DNA from: Diphasiastrum complanatum
Lineage: Eukaryota > Streptophyta > Lycopodiopsida > Lycopodiales > Lycopodiaceae
Direction: 5' to 3'
Assembly (NCBI GenBank): GCA_029204225.1
Contig: MU832035.1
Span: forward strand, 26,481 to 90,480
DNA: 64,000 nucleotides
Each line of letters starts with the position of its first letter. Position 1 is the first letter of the stretch. The notes below the pieces were generated by a model. It did no database searches. It was not told where the DNA came from and saw nothing but the letters and a program-made list of their open reading frames with translations. Of this stretch, positions 55,610 through 64,000 are shown in pieces. Made by a program: the position numbers and the translations under genes.

Positions 55610-56690
55610 CATTACTACAATTTTGCTATGGAGATATCCCATCTTCGAGAAGCCAATACGAAGTTTCAAATAGAAGTGGACATGATGAGACAATAACTCC
55701 GAGCACAACCGATTATTGCTAGACCGGAATTGTCTAAATTCAAAGAGTTGGAAGCCAAGATCGAACATCAAAAGGAGCAAGCCATGTCTTGGACAGTCGT
55801 GCTTAAGAATGGGAGTAAGCCTACTGCACCTATTTCCTCCATATTTCAGCCACTCATAACTCTTATGGAAGAAAGCCCATGAAAACAAAGCTCTCAATAT
55901 TAGGGTAAGTAGTATTGTGAACGCTCAAAATGCTATTGAAGAAGCAAAGCGTTTCCTTGACACCACAATTGGCCATAATACTGAAGGATTAGATACGGCA
56001 TGGTGCACAAAACAGGATAACATTATCCTGATCATTTGTTTTACTTTGGCTATTAATCAAAGAGACGCTTTATGGCAACGAGCCAAATTGAAAGATACAT
56101 GGATCTTCATGGATGATGACCTATCTATATAGAAGTGGCAGAAAGACGTCAAGCTTTCCAAGAAGCCAAGACATCAGGATGACGGGTGATTTACCGTGAT
56201 GGGTAGGTTCATTATCTTGAAAGTGCTCCTGGCGGATCTCACCAAGTACACCAACTACGTATTGGAGTTTGGAATTGTAATGGTATACACTCATCATCTA
56301 TTGCTGGAGATTTCATCGATTTCATTATAAGGAGAAACATTCTATTCTTTATGGAGACACATGACAGCTAGATCAGAGGACTACTTACAATCTCAGGATA
56401 CAGATGGGATTCAGGATACAGGTGGGACAAGATCCACGAGTGGCAGAGGTCCAAGCGGGGTCGCATGTTTATATCGAGGGTCATTACATCCAGTCATGGA
56501 GTTCATCATCCATGCATGACGAACATGCACAGTATATTTGGGCTCACATCTCAAGACGTGACACTGGCTTGAATAGAGATCTTTTTATTGCGGGTTGCTA
56601 TTTCCCCCCAAAGTCCTCTTCCTTTGATCCTTGTAAGTTATTAAATCAATCACTAACACTTGAGATGAAGCATCTAGAATAGAACCCATC
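55610..56690 (+). pseudogene. LINE-like remnant (ORF1 tail and endonuclease)
   Basis: First part (55628-55880): a coiled-coil-like EISHLREANTKFQIEVDMM, then KFKELEAKIEHQKEQAMSW and TVVLKNG, as in plant LINE ORF1 proteins. Later part (56250-56650): VLRVWNCNGIHSSSIAGDF, NILFFMETHDS with the endonuclease E-T-H, RYRWDSG-like, a RGR-SGGVA-like segment and IWAHISRRD, then LFIAGCYFPPKSSSFD. These are EEP endonuclease landmarks (N, E-T, the GG-x-A and Y-x-PP strands). Many stops and no RT follow; 3' part lost. Confidence 0.6.
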
Positions 56691-56699
56691 TTCCTTCCT

Positions 56700-57104
56700 A
56701 CAATTAACACATGACTCGACATGGGCTAAACTCATCTTGGCTTTGCAAGAACTTAAGTGGTTTTTTTTATGACCCTAACTAAGGGTAGGCAATGTCTAAC
56801 ATTGGTCAAGGGAAGCCTATTGAAGTAGGCTCTAAATGGTGGTCAGCACCAATTGAGGTTAACCAACTATATTAGTAACCCAAAATCAATTAGAGAACAC
56901 AAGACTAACATGTGGGAGCACAGCAATTGCACAACGATTACCTGGAACATGTGACCTCCAAAGGTATATTGGATATTACACATGTAGTAATAAGCAATAA
57001 TAGAAGTATCGCTCTTAGAGACGTACATCTAGCTAGGTAAAATGATGAGAATCACTCAGTGATAGTATGTGAAAGCAAATAGGTTCCCTCCAAGATAAAA
57101 CGAT
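56700..57104. other. Gene-free stretch
   Basis: No coding or repeat feature recognised up to the hAT derivative. Confidence 0.4.
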
Positions 57105-57112
57105 GTAGTAAC

Positions 57113-57799
57113 CATAGATGCACCGCGATTCAAAATCGCGATTCAAAAACGCGTTTGGATTTTCCCAGAATTCGTTTCTTTCTTTTTTTTTTTTGAAATT
57201 TTTTTAGGCAATATGGGTATCAGATGAAAGCTCTGATTGAGAGCATTATGACTATGTAGTTTGCCGACTATTTCGGGTGCAAAACACCAAAAAGTGTGTT
57301 TTCACTCAGGGAGTTGGAAGGCCAAATCATGAAGAGGCCTTACCGCCGTTGGGGGGCGTTGCCCCCCAAACCCCCCACCGGAGGGCTACCACCCCCCGGA
57401 CCCCCTGTTTCTCGGGGGGCTACCGCCCCCCCCCTAGATAAAAATGGGGTCCAAATGCGCGCCGAGAAGGGTCCAATATTTATGCCCCAACCTGTATGCA
57501 CATTGCACTCACATCTCCAGTGAAACGATTGCAAAAGTGATCATCATCCATACAGTTGATAGCCCAAACTATAGGATTAACATTTACTGAAAACCAGAGC
57601 AAATGACAACCAGATAGCTACTGAAAATAAGATTTGTTTGTGCCTCATCTACTGCAATTCTAAGAGGCAAAACGCTGGTTTGACCATTGATCCCCTAAAA
57701 AATTTCAGCCTCCAAAAAAAAAAAAAAATTTTTTTTTTTTTTGCAATTCTGGGTTCAGAATCTCGTGGACCCAGCGAATCGCAATTCGGTGCATCTATG
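57113..57799 (+). mobile_element. Non-autonomous hAT deletion derivative
   Basis: 687 bp with ends CATAGATGCACCG in both orientations and flanks GTAGTAAC (57105-57112) and GCAGTAAC (57800-57807), an 8-bp TSD with one mismatch. The left 180 bp follows the left end of the 49-kb hAT, including the TATGGGTATCAGATGAAAGC and TAGTTTGCCGACT words. The right end has poly-A/poly-T and the GCGAATCGCAATTCG word. The centre is a GC-rich block not seen in the parent. No coding capacity; it would be moved by a relative's transposase. Confidence 0.9.
57342..57436 (+). repeat. GC-rich hairpin block inside the derivative
   Basis: G/C runs dominate. Two strong hairpins: 9-bp arms (TTGGGGGGC and complement) with a GTT loop at 57349-57369, and GGGGGGC/GCCCCCC with a TACC loop at about 57414-57431. 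Unlike anything else in the window. Confidence 0.85.
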
Positions 57800-57887
57800 G
57801 CAGTAACATCAAACAAATGTGATAAGATTGCTAGTATCTCATTGGATAAGTGATAAAAATCATCCAATGACATTTTGTGACGGTACT

Positions 57888-58337
57888 TGTTACACACTCA
57901 CTTACTGCAAACCTCCAGGTGTCGGTTAACCACAAGAGACCGAACGATTCACGTTCCACCCCGCCTTAGGACCTAATCCGGGTCCACCCTCCGTGCCCTG
58001 GCCTGTGACCGTATCAAGCTAGATCCGACCTCCATCCCAGACGGCGTCCCATACCACCGCCCAGGCTCTCAGCCATCTCCTGCCTCATGCTAGCAATACA
58101 TCCTGGCCGTGCACACGCTCTCCATCCACCTCCTCCTAGGTAGACAGAATGGATGGCAAATGAGTCCTCCTCCCCTTGTATACCTCCAAGGAGAGAGAGA
58201 CTCCAAGCCATGTGCACTCCTGGATCATGACACGTGGCAACCATGCAGGTTCACGAGTCACCGGTCAAGTCTACAGGCCCAGTCATCGTCTGGTCTCAAG
58301 TCTGGGTTTGGGACCCAAGGAAGTTGGGTCCCTAACA
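57888..58337 (-). repeat. 3' LTR of the chromovirus
   Basis: 450 bp. On the minus strand it begins TGTTAGGGACCC just after the polypurine tract. Confidence 0.95.
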
Positions 58338-58350
58338 TTCCCTCTTCCTT
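58338..58350 (-). promoter_or_regulatory. Polypurine tract of the chromovirus
   Basis: AAGGAAGAGGGAA on the minus strand, ending exactly at the LTR. Confidence 0.85.
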
Positions 58351-58364
58351 AAAAAATTCCTTAT

Positions 58365-58667
58365 CTAAGGAAGGAATCCCGGGAATCTCAGTTTAAGGTC
58401 AAGTTCCTTCTCCCAAGTGTCATCGTCCTCGGAACTTCCTTTCCAACGAACCAAGTACTCAGTTACCTGCCGGTTTCTGAGTCCACGTTGACGTACATCA
58501 ACAATGGCTTGTGGTTCAGTAAGTACAAAGGATGATAGGTCCTCCAGCCGAACTAAGTCCTCTTGAGGCATTAAGTCATCCTTTCCACCAAGTCGTTCCT
58601 TTAAACGACTAATGTGAAAAACGGGGATGTACCTTAACACCTTGAGGAAGTTCCAGCTGGTGCGCAT
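58365..58667 (-). pseudogene. Chromovirus integrase tail and chromodomain
   Basis: The frame gives VFHISRLKERLGGKDDL, then EPQAIVDVRQRGLRNRQV, TEYLVRWKGSSEDDDTWE. The last part is a chromodomain, with the aromatic Y, W and W positions that bind methylated histone tails in this family. It is out of frame with the integrase because of one apparent extra base in a C-run near 58623-58626. The polypurine tract and LTR follow 15 bp after the stop. Confidence 0.9.
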
Positions 58668-60156
58668 TCCGATGGAGTTTCTTTACTATACGGAATGGCC
58701 CTGCATAACGAGGTGATAACTTAGGGCATTTTCCAGTCCTTAGTACCTTAGAATCTTTTGGGATTCTAAGATATACCCAAGCTCCCTCCTCATAGACCCT
58801 AGGTTGTCGCTTTTGATTGGCATAAAACTGGGCTCTATCCTGAGCCGTTTTTACGTTTTTGCGAGCAACAAGCAACATTTCTTGCATATCATGCAGGAAA
58901 TCTACTGCTGCTTTAACCTTAAGGCCTTTGAGGCCCACTGAAATGGGAGCCCTAGGCTGGAAACCATACATCAGAGAAAATGGACTAAAACCCGTCGCTG
59001 AGTGCTTTGCGCTATTATACGCAAAGTCAATCATTGGAAGGTACCATTCCCAATCTGACTGTCTTCTGGAAACATATGCTCGAAGCATATCTTCCATAGA
59101 TTGGTTTGTCCTCTCTGTCTGACCATCCGATTCAGGATGATCTGATGACCCCAAACTTAGAGTGGTCTCTAATTTCTCAAAGACCGCTTGCCAGAATTTG
59201 CCAGTGAACTTTGGATCTCGATCACTAACAATGTCATTCGGCAAACCAAACAACCTGAACAACTTTTCCACGAAAAGTTGCGCAAGTTCTGAAGCTTTGA
59301 CAGTTTGCTTGGTTGGTATGAACTGCGCCATTTTAGTTAACCTGTCAACTATTACCCAAATGGCATCATTTTGCTTCCCCGTCCGAGGTAGCCCAACCAC
59401 AAAGTCCATGGAAATGCTTTCCCACTTTCTTTTGGGAATTTCCAAGGGCATTAACAAACCAGCCGCCTTAAGTCTTTCAGCTTTATTAACTTGGCATTGC
59501 GCACACTTGCGAACATATGCCTCCACTTGACTTTTTAAATTTGGCCAGTGAAAGTTCCTTTTTACTAAGTCAAGTGTCCTTTGAGCGCCAGGGTGCCCTG
59601 CACACGGGCTGTCATGACATTCATGCAGGATTTGGGCCCTTATATCATCATTTTCTGGCACACAAACCTTTCCATTCCGGAAAAGTAACCCATTCTTAAT
59701 GGAATAGTCTCTTTGTATCTTGTCCTGAGGAGAAATATTGGAATCCTGCATTCCAAGCTCATTACTAGATCTAGTAGAACCTGCCAGGACGTCTAGCCAA
59801 ATACGACCGAAGTACCTATCGGTTTTACACAAATCTCTTAAGGACAGATACAACTCAGATTGGATCTCAAAAAAGCTTAACTGATTAACCTCTCCAATCC
59901 GGCTTAAGGCATCCGCGACACTATTAGAGGTACCCTTTCGGTACTCAATGTCATAATGAAATTCTTGGAGCATCTCTGACCATCTGGCCTTACGACCCCT
60001 AAGGTCGACCGCTTCGTTAATATACTTTAACGCTTGATGATTAGTAACTATAGTAAACTGGGAGCCATACAAGTAATGTCTCCAAACTTTCAGGGCATTA
60101 ATGACAGCAAAAAGTTCCTTGTCATAGGTGGAATACCGCCTTTGAGCAGGGTCCAA
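58609..60156 (-). pseudogene. Chromovirus RNase H (part) and integrase
   Basis: A 515-aa open frame. RNase H: RRYSTYDKELFAVINALKVW, TNHQALKYI and SNSVADALSR. Integrase: H-H-C-C zinc finger (HECHDSPCAGHPG, CAQCQVNK), catalytic triad in SMDFVVGLP, SDRDPKFTGKFW and DHPESDGQTERTNQ (D, D, E all present), AYNSAKHSATGFSPFSLMYG and the GPFRIVKKL tail. This is the best preserved enzyme of the element. It is separated from the upstream RNase H start by a TAG at 60190-60192 and from the chromodomain by a frameshift. Confidence 0.92.
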
Positions 60157-60189
60157 CCTCTTGCTTTCAAAAGCTACCGGTCTACCGTC

Positions 60190-60783
60190 CTAATATAGGA
60201 CTGCGCTGATAGCATAGTCACTGGCATCCGTTTCAAGTACATACGGCTTGTTAGGATCCACTATGTGTAGAATAGGCGTTGTAGTTACACAGTATTTGAG
60301 GTTCTCAAAACTATGATTCAACTCTTCAGTCCAGGTAACTGGAGGACTGAACTTACTGTGCCGACTAAATCTTTTAGCCCCTCTGAGGACATTCGTCAAG
60401 GCCAATGCAATTAATGCATAGTTCAAGATGAATCTATGAAAAAACCCCGTAAAGCCCAAAAGGGACTTAACCTCCCGGATGGTTTTAGGGATAGGCCATT
60501 CACGTACTTGTCGGACTTTATTTGGGTCAATTTCTAACCCATGGTCCGAAATAATGTGACCAAGGTATAACAAACTCTTCTGGAAGAACACACATTTGGA
60601 CTCCTTGGCAAAAAGTTTCTCCTGTCTAAGTAACTTTAAGACAGTCCTGAGATGCTCCTCATGCTCCTCCAAGGTCTTACTATAGATGAGAATATCATCT
60701 AAGTAGACTATTACGAACTTTCCCAGATATGGACGAAGAAGATCGTTCATCATCTGCTGGAAAGTCGCTGGAGCATTTGTCAA
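60190..60783 (-). pseudogene. Chromovirus RT C-terminal half and RNase H start
   Basis: 197-aa frame: NAPATFQQMMNDLLRPYLG, the RT active site FVIVYLDDILIYS with an intact YLDD, LFAKESKCVFFQKSLLYLGH, a KSLLGFTGFFHRFI connection and RNase H ETDASDYAISAVLY. The TAG at 60190-60192 lies where relatives have a Q (LxQDGRP), a CAG-to-TAG change. At its start about 7 bp of the conserved PFG segment are missing, shifting the frame relative to 60780-62039. Confidence 0.92.
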
Positions 60784-62039
60784 GGTAAAACCAGAAACTC
60801 ATAATGGCCGTACCTAGTTCTAAACCCGGTTTTTTCAATATCCTCAGTCTTTATGCGAATTTGATGATACCCTGATCTTAAATCGATTTTGGTGAAGTAC
60901 TTTACACCATGCAATCGATCAACCAGTTCATCCATTCGCGGCAAAGGATAACGGTTTTTAATCGTTAACCTATTCAACTTTTTAAAGTCCACACAAAGAC
61001 GAGTACCTCCGTCTTTTTTATCAACAAGGAGCACAGGTGCCCCCCAGGGAGATTTACTAGGCCTAACATGGCCCATCTTGAGGTAATTTTGCAGTTGCCT
61101 ATAAACCTCATCCTCCTCAGTAGTACTCATCCTATATGGATACAGTGATATAGGAGAACTACCAGGAATCAATTTAATACCATGGTCAACACCCCTAAGA
61201 AGGGGAAGACCCTCAGGAAGCTGTTCAAAAAAAACATCGTTAAATTCTTGTCTAAGTTTCCTAAAAATTTCACCTTCCGGCGAATTTTCTTGTTTTAGGT
61301 TATTAGACATTAATTCCATTTGGAGATTGTAAAATTGCAAACTACGTTCTTCATGGTAAGTAAAATCTTTTAACCAACATAAATAAGAACTGCAATCCAC
61401 AATATCCATACATTTAACAGTTTCCAAAGCAGAAAGCATATACGGACTAGAAATATCAACATTTCCATTCAATTCTATGAGTGAGCCGTTATGTAAGAAC
61501 GACAAACTGTGAGTTACATAGTTTTTCTTCATAGACTCGTTCCTCTCATAGAACCACTCTTTACCAAGTATGACATCTACCCTATCTAGATTCATAATAT
61601 GAAAGTCTAATTTATCCTTATAGGCTTGAATCTCTATTGGTAGACGTGGGACTATCCGGTCCCAAACTTGGCTTTCTGCTCCAGTTGCCAGCTTCACTGT
61701 GTATCGGTGGTCACTTTGCCTTGTTTCCACCTTTAGCTTCTGCAACAAATTTGCGTTAATAAAATTAAGTGTGGAACCATCGTCAAATAAAACAGTTACA
61801 GCTTGGCCACCCACAACCCCCTTCATCCGAATGAGGTCATGAGGGCCAAAAACAGCCGTATTAAAACAACAATGCTCACACACAAAATTACCAGCAAAGG
61901 AAAGATCAACACTAGATATGCTAGAGTTACCTGGCGTCTTAAAAGATGCCCCTTTAGCTTTCCGTTTCTTTGGACAATCCTTCGCGACATGACCTGGTTC
62001 CATGCAATTAAAGCACAGATTGTCGCTTCTGGCTTTCAT
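60780..62039 (-). pseudogene. Chromovirus zinc knuckle, protease and RT N-terminus
   Basis: 419-aa frame. CCHC knuckle at residues 9-22 ([14 protein letters not shown]). Protease near residues 80-95: [14 protein letters not shown]; the catalytic D is present but the usual D-S-G is D-D-G. RT start: [70 protein letters not shown] and [17 protein letters not shown] with the first catalytic aspartate. It ends EFLVLP where the frame is broken. Confidence 0.92.
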
Positions 62040-62257
62040 GAAAGTTCGGGAGTAAACAAGGGTTGATGCACCAATTGCCTTAGCTGCGTCAATTCCTTGA
62101 GGTCCTGCTGATCCCGACTGTGCTTAGCTTGCATATCCACAATCTGTTGCTGTAGACTGTTAATAGCCAGCATCAAAGCATCAGGGTCTAAAACAGCGGC
62201 AGATACTGTAGCCTCGTGAGCAGGGGACATAGGTTGTGTAGTAGGAGTAGGCTCCAT
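62036..62257 (-). pseudogene. Residual Gag N-terminus
   Basis: 73-aa frame: a proline/alanine start (MEPTPTTQPMSPAHE) and a coiled-coil-like [19 protein letters not shown] segment, ending at 62036. It then adjoins the zinc-knuckle frame directly. The 200-plus-residue capsid domain expected between them is missing, so Gag has suffered a large deletion. The leader from the PBS to 62257 is about 860 bp. Confidence 0.65.
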
Positions 62258-63118
62258 TTTTACAGAGAGAAGAGAGGTGAATTAAGAAGAGAAGATAGAA
62301 GAGAATCAAAAGCTACTCAAGGAAGGTAGATACAAGACTACTCTTGCTGTCTCTTCACAAACCAAATGGTATTGTCCATGGCTGCCAAGAGGATTAAGAG
62401 AGAGCAAGGAGAAGGATGCACCACCACCTCCACCTTATTTCTCACAAACATATGCATGGAAGAGGCATACCTCCCTATTCATGCTATCCTAAATAACTGC
62501 CAAGTGGCCTTGCCTTGCCACCTAGCCTCCACCTCAGCCTTCTGGCCTTCACCTAGCAATCTGCCAGGTGGCCTATAGCCCCCCCCTCCCCCTTAAATTT
62601 AGTTAAATTCTTGAAACTGTCCATCGCTGATTGACAGGGACAGGTAGAAGACAATCAAGTTAAATTTTCAGGGAGGGCCCTGATTTCCTCATCTCAGGAT
62701 CTGAAACACGTCGCAACAGCAGGGCGCTGCCAGCTGCCACCTCACCTGGCCCAAAAGATGCCACGTGGCAGATTTCTCAACATTTTTTTGATCGTTCTCG
62801 CTGGTCAAACAGCGATGTAAAACTTCCTGACTGTTATTTGTTGAGGAGGGCCCATCGCGACCCAAAAAACCACAGTTCTGGAGCGGAATAGGAACTGCCA
62901 CTTGTCCCACCTTGGGCAGTGCCACGTGGCAGGTCCTTTTTAGGGCCCCTTCCACTTTTTTGAAACTTTCTACTTGAAATTTACAAATAAAACAGCGGGA
63001 AGAAGAATAGGAAAACACGCATAAAAAATGTGTTTTAAACCCGAATTGAAATCCGTCAGAAGCGACGAAAGTTACAAGAAATCTACAACGGATCAACGCA
63101 CTTGCTTTTAGTATGCAG
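62258..63118 (-). other. Untranslated leader of the chromovirus
   Basis: No Gag-like frame. A 164-aa frame at 62689-63183 (minus) overlaps the LTR end and has no recognisable domain. Confidence 0.6.
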
Positions 63119-63119
63119 T

Positions 63120-63132
63120 GGCTCTGATACCA
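63120..63132 (-). promoter_or_regulatory. Primer-binding site, initiator Met-tRNA
   Basis: TGGTATCAGAGCC on the minus strand, three bases after the 5' LTR end. Confidence 0.95.
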
Positions 63133-63135
63133 TAT

Positions 63136-63578
63136 TGTTACACACTCACTTACTGCAAACCTCCAGGTGCCGGTTAACCACAAGAGAACGATTCACGTTC
63201 CACCCCGCCTTAGGACCTAATCCGGGTCCACCCTCCGTGCCCTGGCCTGTGACCGTATCAAGCTGGATCCGACCTCCATCCCAAACGGCGTCCCATACCA
63301 CCGCCCAGGCTCTTCGCCATCTCCTGCCTCAGGCTAGCAATACATCTTGGCCGTGCACACGCTCTCCATCCACCTCCTCCTAGGTAGACAGAATGGATGG
63401 CAAATGAGTCCTCCCCTTGTATACCTCCAAGGAGAGAGAGACTCCAAGCCATGTGCACTCCTGGATCATGACACGTGGCAACCATGCAGATTCACGAGTC
63501 ACCGGTCAAGTCTACAGGCCCAGTCATTGTCTGGTCTCAAGTCTGGGTTTGGGACCCAAGGAAGTTGGGTCCCTAACA
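63136..63578 (-). repeat. 5' LTR of the chromovirus
   Basis: 443 bp; shorter than the 3' LTR by a 4-bp and a 3-bp indel. Confidence 0.95.
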
Positions 63579-63583
63579 GTACT

Positions 63584-64000
63584 ATACATTGTCTCACCAA
63601 AATGTACGAAATTGCATCTAGCTCATGTATCAATGACATCAAAGATATGTGTATTAAATATAGTTGGGATGTAATTGTAAAAGACCGCATTAAAGTACCT
63701 ACCTCCTATATATGCTTGGCTGTAGATCTCCTTGTGTATGTAAGCAAAACCAGCAAAGAGGCAAAATCAAAGAAAGAGCTTGTAATAAGCTAGAATTGGT
63801 TGTCACCAAAAATCCCATACATGAAAAAATGATACATTGTCTAGGAAATAAAAAACCTGTTTTAAACAACAAACAAAACAAAAATTATCTTCCCTGATGA
63901 GCCTGAAATGTTTTTGCATGTCCGCCACATCGTCCCTCACCTAGATTTGATTGACAGTCAACCTTTGTAACAAACAACCTCTGCAAAAAGGGTTAGGAGG
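63584..64000. other. Right flank of the chromovirus, unassigned
   Basis: AT-rich; no gene recognised. Before insertion it continued the sequence at 57808-57887. Confidence 0.45.

Larger units (their letters stand above)
57888..63578 (-). mobile_element. Full-length Ty3/gypsy chromovirus
   Basis: 5691 bp on the minus strand. LTRs 63136-63578 (5') and 57888-58337 (3'), both TGTTA...TAACA, with perfect TSD GTACT at 57883-57887 and 63579-63583. A methionine-tRNA PBS and a polypurine tract are in place, and the pol order is protease, RT, RNase H, integrase, chromodomain. By hand I count about nine substitutions and two short indels between the LTRs, so insertion is fairly recent. Lesions: loss of the Gag capsid region, a 7-bp loss in RT, a stop in RNase H and a frameshift at the integrase end. 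Confidence 0.95.

Noticed and set aside
57342-57436. Organelle DNA insertion
   Set aside because: The G/C-run hairpins recall repeats seen in some organelle genomes, but there is no gene or longer match that I can recognise.

Overview
This window is nuclear DNA from a land plant with a large, repeat-rich genome. The evidence is nested Ty1/copia and Ty3/gypsy retrotransposons, a plant-type hAT transposon with a spliced BED/DUF659 transposase, a FANTASTIC FOUR (FAF) domain gene, and no prokaryotic gene organisation. A fern or another seed-free plant is my guess; the sequence alone does not settle it. Nearly all coding potential belongs to mobile elements. Only one intact gene (FAF-domain, minus strand, about 31.8-33.1 kb) and one partial gene (acidic serine-rich protein, minus strand, about 42.2-43.5 kb) look like host genes.

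Layout. 0-2.8 kb: internally deleted copia element with its 3' LTR. 3-4.5 kb: gag debris and the LTR end plus primer-binding site (PBS) of another element. 4.5-5.7 kb: solo LTR with target-site duplication (TSD) GAGCA, inserted right at that PBS. 7.7-10.4 kb: truncated copia element with LTR, PBS, gag and protease. 10.8-17.5 kb: complete gag-only LTR element (TR-GAG type) whose leader holds a 24-bp minisatellite. 18.3-21.9 kb: LTR-like end and a long minus-strand reading frame with four in-frame stops. 21.9-30.3 kb: mosaic of five copia pieces, the largest a minus-strand element with a mutated RT active site and a triplicated PBS block. 31.8-33.1 kb: FAF gene. 34.5-38.7 kb: more copia pieces. 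38.7-42.2 kb: mostly unassignable. 42.2-43.5 kb: partial host gene. 44-44.8 kb: chromovirus integrase tail. 46.2-47.2 kb: remnant of one hAT family. 49.0-54.2 kb: full-length hAT transposon with terminal inverted repeats (TIRs), a perfect 8-bp TSD and a six-exon transposase. 55.6-56.7 kb: LINE-like remnant. 57.1-57.8 kb: short non-autonomous relative of the 49-kb hAT. 57.9-63.6 kb: full-length chromovirus with 5-bp TSD, PBS, polypurine tract (PPT) and chromodomain.

How the parts relate. The window records layered insertions. The TR-GAG family is present as a full element and as a solo LTR. The copia family at 7.7 kb recurs as a truncated copy at 34.6 kb. The hAT at 49 kb has a deletion derivative at 57 kb and splits an older AACCGG-rich repeat. 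Most elements are disabled by small lesions, many compatible with C-to-T decay of glutamine codons. No undescribed cellular system was recognised; the most novel material is in the structure of the mobile elements.
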